Source: Synergistaceae bacterium (GTDB taxonomy: Bacteria; Synergistota; Synergistia; Synergistales; Aminobacteriaceae). From it: 64,000 bases of DNA. The translations under genes and the position numbers were made by a program. Below, one piece after another: positions 35,897 through 44,883 of this stretch. The notes beneath the pieces were generated by a model. It was not told where the DNA came from. It worked only from the letters and a program-made list of their open reading frames with translations, and did no database searches. Location: assembly GCA_017451025.1 (NCBI GenBank), contig JAFSSM010000050.1, positions 51,278 through 115,277 of the forward strand. Direction: 5' to 3'. Every line of letters begins with the position of its first letter. The stretch's first letter is position 1.

Positions 35897-36718
35897 CTAC
35901 TCTCTCACAAATGCCTCAAAGTGATGAAGAGTTTTACGTTCGCTCTCCGGCGGCAGCTTCATGTAGTCTCCGTACAATTTAGTCAGCCATTCGTCATAAC
36001 CTGAAGGTATCTTGCATTTCCTGCCTTCAAACTCTGCAAACGTGAACTTTTCGAACTTTTCCCTGTCCATCGCAAGCTCGTGAAACCCCAAAAAACTACC
36101 TACACATCTTGTCTGAACAGCAGAATACGACTTAGCATTTTTCAGCATTTTCCACGCAAAATAGTTCTCAGGCAAAATAGATAGCGGTATCATCTTCATG
36201 AATATGCGCAGTGAATAAGAAATAACCTTCCGAATTATGTTGCCGTCATGCGGTGCGAACATTGGACTGAGCCTAGCAGCACGTAACCTTATGTATACAT
36301 ATTGCCAGAAAAACATTTTTCTCAGTTGTTGCTTATCGTCTGGCGCATTGTCCATTACCCATATATCTATGTTTATGGAATACTTGTGCCCTGTTTTCTT
36401 GTCAGGCTCGTAATATTCTGTAAATGTATCGAAGACTTTCCCAAATGGGAGCAAGAACTCCGAGTCATTCTCCAGGCAATGAAACTTGTATCTGGTGTTG
36501 TTTTCGTTGAAGAGCTTCATGAATTTATCATAATCAGGTCTAAGCATTCCAATATCAATGTCATCGTCCCAAGGAATATAACCCTTGTGCCGAATTGCAC
36601 CGAGCAGAGTCCCGCCGTCAAGAAAGCATAAAATATCGTGTTCATCGCAAAATTTCATGACTACATCAAGAATTTCGAGCTGTATCTTCCTCAGTTCGTT
36701 ATTATCAATTTGCCTCAT
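35897..36718 (-). CDS. LicD family phosphotransferase-like protein, copy 2
   Basis: 273 residues from the ATG at 36718 (MRQIDNNEL), with AGAGGAATGTAC upstream. Carries GGTLLGAIRHKGYIPWDDDI and is closest to copy 3 (shared CEEHDILCFLDGGTLLGA-type N-terminus, LPPESERKT versus LPPESKRKT at the end). Same predicted role: transfer of phosphocholine-like groups to a surface glycan. A candidate extended -10 (TGATACAAT on the minus strand, about 40 bases upstream) lies in the 164-base gap from copy 3, which otherwise holds a long GGACTC/GAGTCC inverted repeat. Confidence 0.88.
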   Translation of the reverse strand: MRQIDNNELRKIQLEILDVVMKFCDEHDILCFLDGGTLLGAIRHKGYIPWDDDIDIGMLRPDYDKFMKLFNENNTRYKFHCLENDSEFLLPFGKVFDTFTEYYEPDKKTGHKYSINIDIWVMDNAPDDKQQLRKMFFWQYVYIRLRAARLSPMFAPHDGNIIRKVISYSLRIFMKMIPLSILPENYFAWKMLKNAKSYSAVQTRCVGSFLGFHELAMDREKFEKFTFAEFEGRKCKIPSGYDEWLTKLYGDYMKLPPESERKTLHHFEAFVRE

Positions 36719-36882
36719 GTACATTCCTCTTATTCTGATTTGATGCTGCTGATTGTATCACACGCAGACAAAGAAAACGGACTCAGAACTTCAGCATCTG
36801 ACAAGCTCTCGCCTGCCTGACCCTGTTCGTTTCCGAGTCCTAAACCTGAATGATTGGTTTTCGCTAGTTAATTTACTGCCGC

Positions 36883-37713
36883 TTAATCTCCGTCTTCTTT
36901 CACAAATGCCTCGAAATGGTGATGTGTTTTGCGTTTGCTCTCCGGCGGCAGTTTCATGTAATCTCCATATAATTTAGTGAGCCATTCATCATAGCCTGAT
37001 GGTATCTTATACTTTCCGCCTTCAAACTCTGCGTACGTGAATTTCTCGAATTTTGCTCTGTCCATTGCCAGCTCGTGAAACCCCATAAAGCTGCCCACAC
37101 GCCTAGTAGAAACAGAGGAATAAATCATGGCATTCTTGAGTATCTTTCTGGCAAAATAGTTCTTGGGTATTACCGAGACAGGTATTAGATTCATCGGAAT
37201 ACGAACACTATAAGCAACTATCTTCCTGAAAATATTTCCATTAGGGTGCGCAAACATAGGAAGAAATCTTCCAGCGTGAAGGTTACGCAGAATATATTGG
37301 CGGCAAAACATTTTTTTGAGTGCTCTATCATCATCAGGGGCATTATCCATCGGCCATATATCTATATTCACTGCCGACTTGTTGCCCGTCCTTCTGTCAG
37401 GCTCGTAGTATTCCGTAGAAGTGTCAAATACTTTTCCGAATGGCTGTATACATTCCGGATCATTCTCAAGGCTCCAGAATTTGTAGCGGGTATTATTCTC
37501 GTTGAAGAGTTTCATGAATTTGTTGTAGTCTGGTCTGAGCATTCCCACATCAATATCATCGTCCCAGGGAATATAGCCCTTATGCCTAACTGCTCCTAAC
37601 AATGTCCCGCCGTCGAGGAAGCACAGAATATCATGCTCCTCGCAAAACTTCATCACCACATCCAGAATCTCGAGCTGTATCTTTCTCAGCTCATCAATGC
37701 CTATCTGCCTCAC
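36883..37713 (-). CDS. LicD family phosphotransferase-like protein, copy 3
   Basis: 276 residues from GTG at 37713 (read as MRQIGIDEL), with GGGGG a few bases upstream; this lines the start up with the other two copies. Carries GGTLLGAVRHKGYIPWDDDI. First gene of the cluster. An intrinsic terminator ends about 14 bases before the start codon while the only good promoter lies beyond that terminator, so expression should depend on read-through. Substrate unknown; the family acts on teichoic acids, LPS or glycoproteins. Confidence 0.87.
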   Translation of the reverse strand: MRQIGIDELRKIQLEILDVVMKFCEEHDILCFLDGGTLLGAVRHKGYIPWDDDIDVGMLRPDYNKFMKLFNENNTRYKFWSLENDPECIQPFGKVFDTSTEYYEPDRRTGNKSAVNIDIWPMDNAPDDDRALKKMFCRQYILRNLHAGRFLPMFAHPNGNIFRKIVAYSVRIPMNLIPVSVIPKNYFARKILKNAMIYSSVSTRRVGSFMGFHELAMDRAKFEKFTYAEFEGGKYKIPSGYDEWLTKLYGDYMKLPPESKRKTHHHFEAFVKEDGD

Positions 37714-37726
37714 GCTGAGGCCCCCG

Positions 37727-37770
37727 CACAAAAACAGCCCTGTCCCTCATCATGAAGGACAGAGCTGTTA
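37727..37770 (-). terminator. Intrinsic terminator, candidate attenuator of the licD cluster
   Basis: On the minus strand AACAGCTCTGTCC pairs with GGGACAGGGCTGTT around a ten-base loop, followed by TTTTTG. It may end the upstream permease transcript, but it also lies between the licD promoter and the first licD gene. Confidence 0.8.
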
Positions 37771-37816
37771 TATTCTTCTGTTGTCAGTGCACAATTATAG
37801 CCGCAAGCCGCAAGCC

Positions 37817-37846
37817 ATTATATGCAAATCCTGTAGCCACTGTCAA
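37817..37846 (-). promoter_or_regulatory. Strong promoter upstream of the licD leader
   Basis: On the minus strand TTGACA (37846-37841) and TATAAT (37822-37817) are both perfect consensus with an 18-base spacer. Transcription would start near 37810, after the permease stop codon, giving a leader of about 97 bases. Confidence 0.75.
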
Positions 37847-37885
37847 CGTTCCTTTCTCGTAATTTTATTGATGTTATGCATTATA

Positions 37886-38797
37886 TCACGGCACTATCAC
37901 TTCAACAATCAGACCGTTCACCAGCGAATACACCATCACAAACACCAAATACCCCCAGAACTTCCAGCCAGCAAGCACTATCTTCAATGCGCCCAAGTTC
38001 GTAATCTTCGTTGCCGGGCCGGTGATCATGAACGCCGATGCACTCGCCATACTCATACCGTCAGCAAGCCACTGAATCAATAACGGGATTGTCCCTCCGC
38101 CGCAGGCATACAGCGGCACTCCGATTGTCGCGGCCATAAGCACCCCGAAACCGTTTCTTCGGCCGAACAGACGCGCAAATTCTTCCGCAGGTACGTACCT
38201 CATGAATAACGCCGAAAGCACTATTCCAAGCAGAAAATACCCGCCCGTCGCCTTGACGTTGCGACCAAAATTCTTGAGGTAGCGGATAATGATATTAGGG
38301 TCTGTGTCGCGGTTATGTGTCTCGTAGAATCCTGCGAACGTGAAGAAGGATTTGTGTGCAATTTTGCCGTAAATGTTCACTGCCAGACCTGCGGCTATTC
38401 CGCAGAAGAAACACGACGCTATCCTCACAATCAATGCAGTCTTCCCGAGCGCAGTGCTGTAGATTATAAGCTGTGGATTGAGGAGGACCGAAGCCATCAT
38501 GAACGACGCTAACCAGTCCTCGCGCATTCCCTTTTCGCTGAACGATGCGGCTATCGGAATAGTCCCGTACATGCACAGCGGCGAAGCTATCCCCAAAATG
38601 CACGCAGGAACTATCCCGAAAATACTCCATCTCTTGCTGCTCATCGAGGCAAACAGTCCGTGAATCTTCTCCTTGCCGAAGACTGACACAAACGAACCGA
38701 TCGCCATTCCCAACAGCCAATAAGCATATATCTGTTCAAGCTGAAGGGTGAAGTAGTACCAGAGATAGATTGCCTCTCTGCGAAGAATGCTAGTCAA
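37886..38797 (-). CDS. Membrane permease of the ArsP/DUF318 type (PF03773-like)
   Basis: 303 residues with about eight to nine membrane helices in two halves around a soluble loop (about 155-180). SPLCMYGTIPIAAS near 82-95 and YACGGGTIPLLIQWLADG near 230-247 are the paired Cys/Gly motifs of this permease family, whose known members export organoarsenicals or metals. A TTG start overlaps the end of the preceding DUF362 gene by eight bases, with no clear ribosome binding site, so translation is probably coupled. The substrate is unknown. Confidence 0.75.
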   Translation of the reverse strand: MTSILRREAIYLWYYFTLQLEQIYAYWLLGMAIGSFVSVFGKEKIHGLFASMSSKRWSIFGIVPACILGIASPLCMYGTIPIAASFSEKGMREDWLASFMMASVLLNPQLIIYSTALGKTALIVRIASCFFCGIAAGLAVNIYGKIAHKSFFTFAGFYETHNRDTDPNIIIRYLKNFGRNVKATGGYFLLGIVLSALFMRYVPAEEFARLFGRRNGFGVLMAATIGVPLYACGGGTIPLLIQWLADGMSMASASAFMITGPATKITNLGALKIVLAGWKFWGYLVFVMVYSLVNGLIVEVIVP

Positions 38798-39722
38798 TGC
38801 TCACAAGGTCGTAGTCGCGATTGCCTAAGCCAATTTCCGCCGCGTGCTCCACAGTGTGAATCCCATGCCGAGACTCCATTCTCTTGATGAGCGACCCGCC
38901 GTCCGGAGCTTTGTACACCAAATCAACACATGCCTGATCCAGAGCAACAGGGTCAAGCGAACCGAGAATGCCTATGTCGTGCATGTCCGGAGCTGAAGGA
39001 TTCCCGTCGCAATCGCAGTCCACAGACAGGTGATTCATGACGCTGATGTACATTATGCGCCTGCCGTTGCCCAGAGAATCGCTGACCGCCTTTGCCGCTT
39101 CGGCCATCGACTCCAGAAAATCGTCCTGCTTGTCATACCAGATTGACCCGGAATCCTTAGTGCCTGCAGTGTGGATAATGACCTTTCCGCGTGATGACGC
39201 TATCCCTATCGAAATATTCTTGAGTGCTCCGCCGAAACCTCCCATTGCGTGGCCCTTGAAGTGAGTCAGCACAAGCATGAAGTCGTAGTTCTTGAAGTGT
39301 GAGCCTACAACATCCTCCTTGAGGTGCTTGATGCCGTTTCCTGTTACCGGCAGGGACACTTCGCCTTCCTCGTCCATGATGTCCACCTTCGCAATTGCGT
39401 TGAAGCCGTGATCCTCGATTACCTGACGGTGAAGTGCTGTAGATGACCTTGAGCCTCCGTAGGCTGTGTTGCACTCAACGATAGTTCCGTCAACTTTCTT
39501 GACCAGCTCGCCGATAAGCGCGGGAGACAGGTAGTGAGTGTTTCCGGCCTCGCCTGTGCTGAGTTTTACGGCAACCTTGCCCTCTGCATGGCGGCCAAGA
39601 TGTTCGTAGATGGCCATTATTCCGGCAGGTGAAATGTCCTTCGTGAAGTAGACGGTTGAAGCCGCAAACGATGCTCCTGCGAACGCGAGCACCAGTAATG
39701 ACGCTATGAATAACTTGCGCAT
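38790..39722 (-). CDS. Exported DUF362 protein
   Basis: 310 residues with a clear signal peptide (MRKLFIASLLVLAFAGASFA, cut before AST). The DUF362 core follows, including LTHFKGHAMGGFGGALKNIS near 150-170. It lacks the ferredoxin-type cysteines of the cytoplasmic form; one CDCD pair lies near 240. AAGGAGGAGC precedes the ATG. It is coupled to a permease, so the pair may act on the same extracytoplasmic substrate (inference). The reaction is unknown. Confidence 0.85.
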   Translation of the reverse strand: MRKLFIASLLVLAFAGASFAASTVYFTKDISPAGIMAIYEHLGRHAEGKVAVKLSTGEAGNTHYLSPALIGELVKKVDGTIVECNTAYGGSRSSTALHRQVIEDHGFNAIAKVDIMDEEGEVSLPVTGNGIKHLKEDVVGSHFKNYDFMLVLTHFKGHAMGGFGGALKNISIGIASSRGKVIIHTAGTKDSGSIWYDKQDDFLESMAEAAKAVSDSLGNGRRIMYISVMNHLSVDCDCDGNPSAPDMHDIGILGSLDPVALDQACVDLVYKAPDGGSLIKRMESRHGIHTVEHAAEIGLGNRDYDLVSID

Positions 39723-39805
39723 AAAAAATCTGCTCCTCCTTAAAATGGGATGAGCAGAATTTAACTCATTAACCGTGCTTTAACTCAATCGGTCAAACGC
39801 GCAAA

Positions 39806-41305
39806 TTATTCCTCTTCCTTCGGTGCCATTCTGTCCATCAGGATTGGAGACAAGATTCCGAGAATGCATAAGGCTATCAGCACCCAGCATACAGGAGTCG
39901 AGAATAATATTCTTGGGTCTCCTCCCGAAAGCAGCAACGACCGCCGCAGTCCTTTTTCACCGATCGGGCCAAGTATCAGCGCGAGAACTATTGCCGCGTT
40001 GTTCAGGCCGAATTTTCGGGCAAGCCAGCCTATCACACCGAATATCAGCATTATCACTACGTCAACAAAGTTCTGGTGAATCGCGAATGAACCTACAACA
40101 CACAGTATCGTTACTGACGGGATTAGTATTGCGTCGGAGAGTCTGGCAATGTGCGCAAAGCCGCGACACCCAAGCAAACCAATTCCCAGCATGAAGAACT
40201 GAATCAGCACAAATCCCGCAAAGAACGTGTAGGTCATCTTGGCCGTCTCACCGACGAACAGATTCGGTCCAGGTGTGAGTCCCTGAATGATAAGGCCGCC
40301 CATCAACACAGCCGTAACGCTCTCACCGGGAATGCCCAGAGTCAGCATCGGGATCAACGAGCCGCCGGTTACTGCGTTGTTCGCGGCCTCACTGCCAGCA
40401 ACTCCCTCGTAGCTTCCGTGCCCGAAAAGCTCCTTGTGCTTCGAGAACTGCCGGGCTGTGTTATAGCCCATGAAGCACGCTATTGACGCTCCTGCTCCGG
40501 GAAGAATGCCTACAAGATTCCCGATTATCCACGAACGTCCGATTGTGGGGGCTATCTCCTTCAGCTCTTCCTTTGATAGCATCATTCTGTCCTTGAACTC
40601 AGTAGCTCTTGCCCTCTGGCGAATCTTTGCCTCTGCGAGAATCAGTGCCTGGCTCATCGAGAATAACCCGATCAGTGCGCAGGTTACGTTGATTCCCTCA
40701 TACAGAGAGGCTTGGCCGAACATAAACCGCTTAACTCCCTGCATTGGGTCCATTCCTATCGTCGAGAGCAGAAGACCAAGTGCTCCGCTCATCAGTCCCT
40801 TAACCATAGACTTCGACGATACTCCCGCAATAATAGTCAGGCCGAAAATTGACAGCCAGAAGTATTCGGGAGAACCGAACATCATTGCGAGCCTGCCAAG
40901 TAACGGAGCAAAGAAGTACAGCGATATGCAGGAGAGCAGTCCGCCGAAGAACGACGCTATGCACGCAGTTCCGAGTGCTTTACCTGCCTGACCCTTCAGA
41001 GTCATCTGGTAGCCCTCGATTGCTGTTGCGGCACTGGCTGGAGTTCCGGGCGTGTGTATCAGTATCGCAGAGATTGACCCGCCGAAAATTGCTCCGCAGT
41101 AAATCGCTCCGAGCATAATCATTCCCGTAGACGCATCCATCGAGAAAGTCATAGGCAGCAGCAACGCAACACCCATTGCCGCAGAAAGTCCAGGCAGACA
41201 TCCGATAACGATTCCGATTGTTACGCCGGCAATCATGGCGAGGATATTCACGTAGTGCAGTGCACTGACGAATCCTCCGGCCATTAACGATAATGTTTCA
41301 GTCAT
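39806..41305 (-). CDS. tctA: Tripartite tricarboxylate transporter large permease TctA
   Basis: 499 residues from the ATG at 41305, preceded by GGGAGG; this ATG overlaps the tctB stop as ATGA. About eleven or twelve membrane helices. GCLPGLSAAMGVALLLP near 35-51 and TPGTPASAATAIEGY near 85-99 are the family signatures, and a second GILPGAGASIACFMGYN near 255 shows the inverted repeat structure. It is the main transport channel for tricarboxylates or similar acids captured by TctC. Confidence 0.95.
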   Translation of the reverse strand: MTETLSLMAGGFVSALHYVNILAMIAGVTIGIVIGCLPGLSAAMGVALLLPMTFSMDASTGMIMLGAIYCGAIFGGSISAILIHTPGTPASAATAIEGYQMTLKGQAGKALGTACIASFFGGLLSCISLYFFAPLLGRLAMMFGSPEYFWLSIFGLTIIAGVSSKSMVKGLMSGALGLLLSTIGMDPMQGVKRFMFGQASLYEGINVTCALIGLFSMSQALILAEAKIRQRARATEFKDRMMLSKEELKEIAPTIGRSWIIGNLVGILPGAGASIACFMGYNTARQFSKHKELFGHGSYEGVAGSEAANNAVTGGSLIPMLTLGIPGESVTAVLMGGLIIQGLTPGPNLFVGETAKMTYTFFAGFVLIQFFMLGIGLLGCRGFAHIARLSDAILIPSVTILCVVGSFAIHQNFVDVVIMLIFGVIGWLARKFGLNNAAIVLALILGPIGEKGLRRSLLLSGGDPRILFSTPVCWVLIALCILGILSPILMDRMAPKEEE

Positions 41306-41754
41306 TCCCAGACCTCCCAAAGCGTCCCTTCAGGCAGGTGCACCTCAAGGAACAGAGTGAATGCGCAGTAGACCAGCACGAAAATAGCGATTTCGGCCAA
41401 GACAATCTGCCACAGCTTGACCCGCAAGAACAGAAGGCTTGCGGTCATGAACAGTATGCTCGCAATGTAGAAGCCTAGATAGGGCATCGCGACAAGGTAG
41501 ATGATTATCATTGCGAGGATGGTAAAGAACTGTCCGGGCAGAAAGTCCTTGAAGTCCTCGAAGCCGCTGGTAACACCTTCACGAATTGCGCCGCGAATCA
41601 TGTTGATGACGTGAAGGGTAGTCAGCCCGGCTAGGAGGGCAATTACGCACGAAGGGTAAATCTGTGCGGCTTTTGGGAGCTGAAGCGTCATGTGCAGGAA
41701 GAACGCGCAAACCCCGTACATGGCGAGACAGACCCCGATGTCAGTTTTCTTCAT
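41302..41754 (-). CDS. tctB: Tripartite tricarboxylate transporter small permease TctB
   Basis: 150 residues from the ATG at 41754 (MKKTDIGV); GGAG lies about 15 bases upstream. Four membrane helices in the family pattern (about 8-24, 32-50, 75-110 as two, 117-137). The upstream open frame has no membrane segment and overlaps a different gene, so it is not taken. TctB is the small membrane subunit that works with TctA. In the usual order tctC-tctB-tctA, but here a PP-loop gene lies between tctC and tctB. Confidence 0.88.
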   Translation of the reverse strand: MKKTDIGVCLAMYGVCAFFLHMTLQLPKAAQIYPSCVIALLAGLTTLHVINMIRGAIREGVTSGFEDFKDFLPGQFFTILAMIIIYLVAMPYLGFYIASILFMTASLLFLRVKLWQIVLAEIAIFVLVYCAFTLFLEVHLPEGTLWEVWE

Positions 41755-41812
41755 GATGAAAAAATGAGTCTCCTTTCTGTTTTGTGTGTGGATTGGACTC
41801 ACTATACCATAT

Positions 41813-42955
41813 TCAGCGTTTAAGGGTGTGCTTGATTGCGTCATAGAACTTATCGCCGATAATTTTGCGGAGGATTTTTTTGGGGAGAGCCAGTCCCCGA
41901 TACCACAGCCAGCGGGAGAGGAAGTACATGCTAGCCTGGAAAGGTGAGGGAAGTTTGAGGCCGTGTTTGATGCAGAAATTATAATCATCGTGCTGATGAG
42001 CCTCACTATTTCTCTTGAGAACAACATCACACTTATTCATGAAAGACTGCTTCCTATACGTGTCAAGGTCAAATACGCTGAAAAAGTCCTCAAGTTTTCC
42101 AAGTGCTTCAATGGCTATGAGGGTACGCAGACATTTGTAACACTTCGAGCAGTTATGCAGGCCTTCAGGTTTTCCCAAAACAGCATCACATGGACTAAGA
42201 TATTTGCGGGCAATATCCCAGTCTGAAATACGCTCGGTTTTTTGTGTACGTTCATACTGACATCCGTCAATGATGAGTTCAATCTTTTCCGTTCTAACTA
42301 GAGGTACAAAGTAGGAATCCGTAAAACCGGAAAGGTCATGATCATGTGCAGATTGTGAGTATAATTTTATTGCTTCATAACTTCTGCCGCTTGCAACATA
42401 GTACTTCTTAACGCCCTTCTGGAGTCCCAAAACGCACGAGTAATTCACAAGATAGCCCATATGCCTGACAGCTTTACCCAACGGATAGACTTTGTATATA
42501 AAAGCGTGAATGTTTGAGTCAACCATACAAAGAGGCAATCCCAGTTCATCGGCAGCTGGTTTATTGATGTTATATATTTCCATACAGAGCTTCATTGTGT
42601 GCTCATCATAATAGTCGCCGTGCCATCCGGTGTTGAAAAAGAATAACCCGTTCACACGGTAATCCGGATCATCTTCCTTCACAAAGCGGTCGTAAAGTGT
42701 CGACAACGAATCTACTCCGCAGGACAATCCAGCACCAATAATCTCCGGTTTCCCGTCCGCAACCTTGAAGCCGTCAACATGAACATCAACTCGCGAAAGG
42801 TCATCGCTGAAATCACACAATATCCTCTGGATGTAGTTCATCACATTCTTGTACAGCCTCTTCGACACACATCCGTGAATGTGTACATCTTCCCTGTAGA
42901 ACATTCCAATGTACAGAGGCACAAGCACAAACGCATTATACACGTCATCCTTCAT
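41813..42955 (-). CDS. PP-loop (QueC/asparagine-synthase-like) protein, probably 5'-truncated
   Basis: 380 residues. SCGVDS at 78-83 is a variant of the SGGxDS PP-loop that binds ATP in N-type pyrophosphatases such as QueC, and Cys269, Cys272 and Cys275 form a CxxCxxC zinc-like motif. The first residues (DDVYNAFVLVPLYIGMFYRE) look like an internal part of the fold. GGGAG is only two bases from the ATG and an in-frame TGA is four codons upstream, so the N-terminus may be lost. It sits right after the tctC terminator and splits the tct operon. Function unknown; possibly glycan or peptide modification. Confidence 0.65.
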   Translation of the reverse strand: MKDDVYNAFVLVPLYIGMFYREDVHIHGCVSKRLYKNVMNYIQRILCDFSDDLSRVDVHVDGFKVADGKPEIIGAGLSCGVDSLSTLYDRFVKEDDPDYRVNGLFFFNTGWHGDYYDEHTMKLCMEIYNINKPAADELGLPLCMVDSNIHAFIYKVYPLGKAVRHMGYLVNYSCVLGLQKGVKKYYVASGRSYEAIKLYSQSAHDHDLSGFTDSYFVPLVRTEKIELIIDGCQYERTQKTERISDWDIARKYLSPCDAVLGKPEGLHNCSKCYKCLRTLIAIEALGKLEDFFSVFDLDTYRKQSFMNKCDVVLKRNSEAHQHDDYNFCIKHGLKLPSPFQASMYFLSRWLWYRGLALPKKILRKIIGDKFYDAIKHTLKR

Positions 42956-42966
42956 TCTCCCACTTC

Positions 42967-43004
42967 AAAAATTAAAGCCCCGCCGCAAATTTCACAGCAG
43001 GGCG
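42967..43004 (-). terminator. Terminator after tctC
   Basis: On the minus strand GCCCTGCTG pairs with CGGCGGGGC (wobbles), followed by TTTAATTTTTG. It lies between tctC and the PP-loop gene. Confidence 0.7.
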
Positions 43005-43015
43005 CAATTTTTACA

Positions 43016-43954
43016 TTACTCCCAGAGTTTCGCTACCTCGTCGGTGCAGAACTCGTACTGCTGCTGAATCATTTTGCCAGTGTCCTCAGCATTCATGAAC
43101 AGCGTGGTAACTCCGGCCTTCTCTGCTGCCGCAATGTATTCGGGGTCTTCCATTGCCTTCTTGAACGCTTCCTCGTAGAACGCAATAACCTCTGGCTTTG
43201 TGCCCTTCGGAGCAACGATAGCCCTTGCACTTCCATACCATTTGTCATAGTAGCCCATTGACCCGAGCGTCGGAACATCAGGAAGGGTATCGAGCTTCGT
43301 TTCGGAGAATACTCCGAGAATTTTGACCTCGCTCATCATTGCGGCAATGTCTGCCTCCTTCGCAACGGAGAAGTCAACTTCGCCCTGCCTCAATGCCAGA
43401 AGCTGGTCTGCCGTTCCGCCGTAAGGTATAGCCATGTACTGGAAGCCTGCGGACTTGGCCAGAAGCTCCGCTCCGATGTGGTTACTAGCCTTCATTCCGT
43501 TTGTGGATGCCTTCAGCTTGCCGGGATTCTCCTTCGCGAACGCAACGAGTTCCTGCAATGTGTTGAAGGGTGAGTCTTTGCCGACCATTACGAGGGAAGT
43601 TTCGTTGACGTGGTTGCAGATCGGCACGAAATCATCAATCTTGTAGTCTCCCAGCTGTTCGACGATGTTGGAGCACAGGGTCGGAAGATTGACGAAACCG
43701 ATTGTGTGTCCGTCGGGACGCGCCATCGCCAGCGAGGTCCAGCCGATGGAGCCTGAACCGCCTTCAAGGTTGTTGATGACGAGGGTCTTGCCGACAGTTG
43801 CGGTTGCGTACTTGGAGAGGACTCTGGCGGTGTTGTCGGTGCCGCTTCCTGCCTTGTAGGCGACGATAACGGTAACGTTCTTCTTGGGTGCCCACGCAAA
43901 TGCACAGGACACACCCAGGGCAACAACAAGCAATGCGAGAATAAACTTCTTCAT
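43016..43954 (-). CDS. tctC: Tripartite tricarboxylate transporter substrate-binding protein TctC
   Basis: 312 residues with a signal peptide (MKKFILALLVVALGVSCAFA). The family motifs are VAYKAGSGTDNTARVLSK near 31-48, NLEGGSGSIGW near 62-72 and NHIGAELLAKSAG near 160. It binds a carboxylated solute in the periplasm and hands it to TctAB. The Bug/TctC binding residues suggest a carboxylate but not which one. GAGGTGA precedes the ATG. A terminator follows, so TctC can be made in excess over the permease. Confidence 0.95.
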   Translation of the reverse strand: MKKFILALLVVALGVSCAFAWAPKKNVTVIVAYKAGSGTDNTARVLSKYATATVGKTLVINNLEGGSGSIGWTSLAMARPDGHTIGFVNLPTLCSNIVEQLGDYKIDDFVPICNHVNETSLVMVGKDSPFNTLQELVAFAKENPGKLKASTNGMKASNHIGAELLAKSAGFQYMAIPYGGTADQLLALRQGEVDFSVAKEADIAAMMSEVKILGVFSETKLDTLPDVPTLGSMGYYDKWYGSARAIVAPKGTKPEVIAFYEEAFKKAMEDPEYIAAAEKAGVTTLFMNAEDTGKMIQQQYEFCTDEVAKLWE

Positions 43955-44018
43955 AGGAATATCACCTCGTAATAGAATATGGATGCAGAAATTATATCAA
44001 TTGGAGAGTGATTTACAC

Positions 44019-44840
44019 ATGGCGTTTGTAGAGAAAGATGAACTTGTGTACGAGTTTTACGACACGATGGTCTTCTGCGAGAAAAGCTCTGTTTTGCGTG
44101 AGGCAGTTGCAAGCACAAATGCACGCACAAAAGTTTACCCTGCCGATTTTTCAACATAAGGAAAGAGGGCAGTGTTCGTGTTGAGGAAGGAAGGACTTTG
44201 CAGAAGGCTATTGAACTTCACAAGGAGTTCCCCGGCAAGAAGATAGCTGTGCTGAACTTCGCAAATTCCGGGACTCCAGGCGGAGGGGCTAAGAGCGGTG
44301 CATTCGCTCAGGAGGAAAGCATATGCAGGTGCTCGACGCTATACCCTTCACTCATGACTGAGACAGCACTTGAAGGCTTCTACAAGTACCATAAAGGTAA
44401 TTGCGGCTGGAAGGCCAGTGATACATGCATATACTCGCCCGATGTTGTGGTGTGCCGTGATGATTCTGATTTGCTGTGCCCGCTATTACGGCCTGAAGAT
44501 TTCGTGAAGGTAGATGTGATTACTTGCTCTGCCCCCCCACGTTTTCAGGGACATAAAAACTTCCGAAGAAGAACTGTTCAGCATTCACGTCAAACGCGCA
44601 AAAAATATCCTGCGTGTTGCGGCGTATAACGGAGCTGATATTCTCGTAACCGGAGCGTTCGGGTGCGGAGCATTCCACAATCCTCCTGAAGTTGTCGCTC
44701 GGGCGTGGCGTGAGGCACTCGAGGAATACCGCGAGAAGTTTGACCTGATAGATTTTGTGATATACGTCAGCGATTTTCCGGCCAAGAGAGTTGGCGGCGA
44801 AAAGAATTTGCAGGCATTCCGCAACGAGTTCACGGACTAA
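44019..44840 (+). pseudogene. Frameshifted PARG-like protein (TIGR02452 family)
   Basis: The reading begins with MAFVEKDELVYEFYDTM, shifts frame in a run of five T at about 44146-44150 (one more T restores RKEGSVRVEEGRTLQKAI), runs through GGGAKSGAFAQEE, the microbial PARG signature GGG-x(7)-QEE, then shifts again in a run of seven C near 44531-44537 before resuming with VKRAKNILRVAAYNG to FRNEFTD. Intact members are thought to remove ADP-ribose from proteins. Both breaks are in homopolymers, so phase variation or sequencing error cannot be ruled out. Confidence 0.8.
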
Positions 44841-44883
44841 CAGCTATAATGTTACGACAATACTAAAGGAGGCATAATTTTTA

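Noticed and set aside
36302..36631. Open frames opposite the licD genes
   Set aside because: Antisense of conserved LicD coding sequence; similar shadows occur over each copy because the copies are alike.
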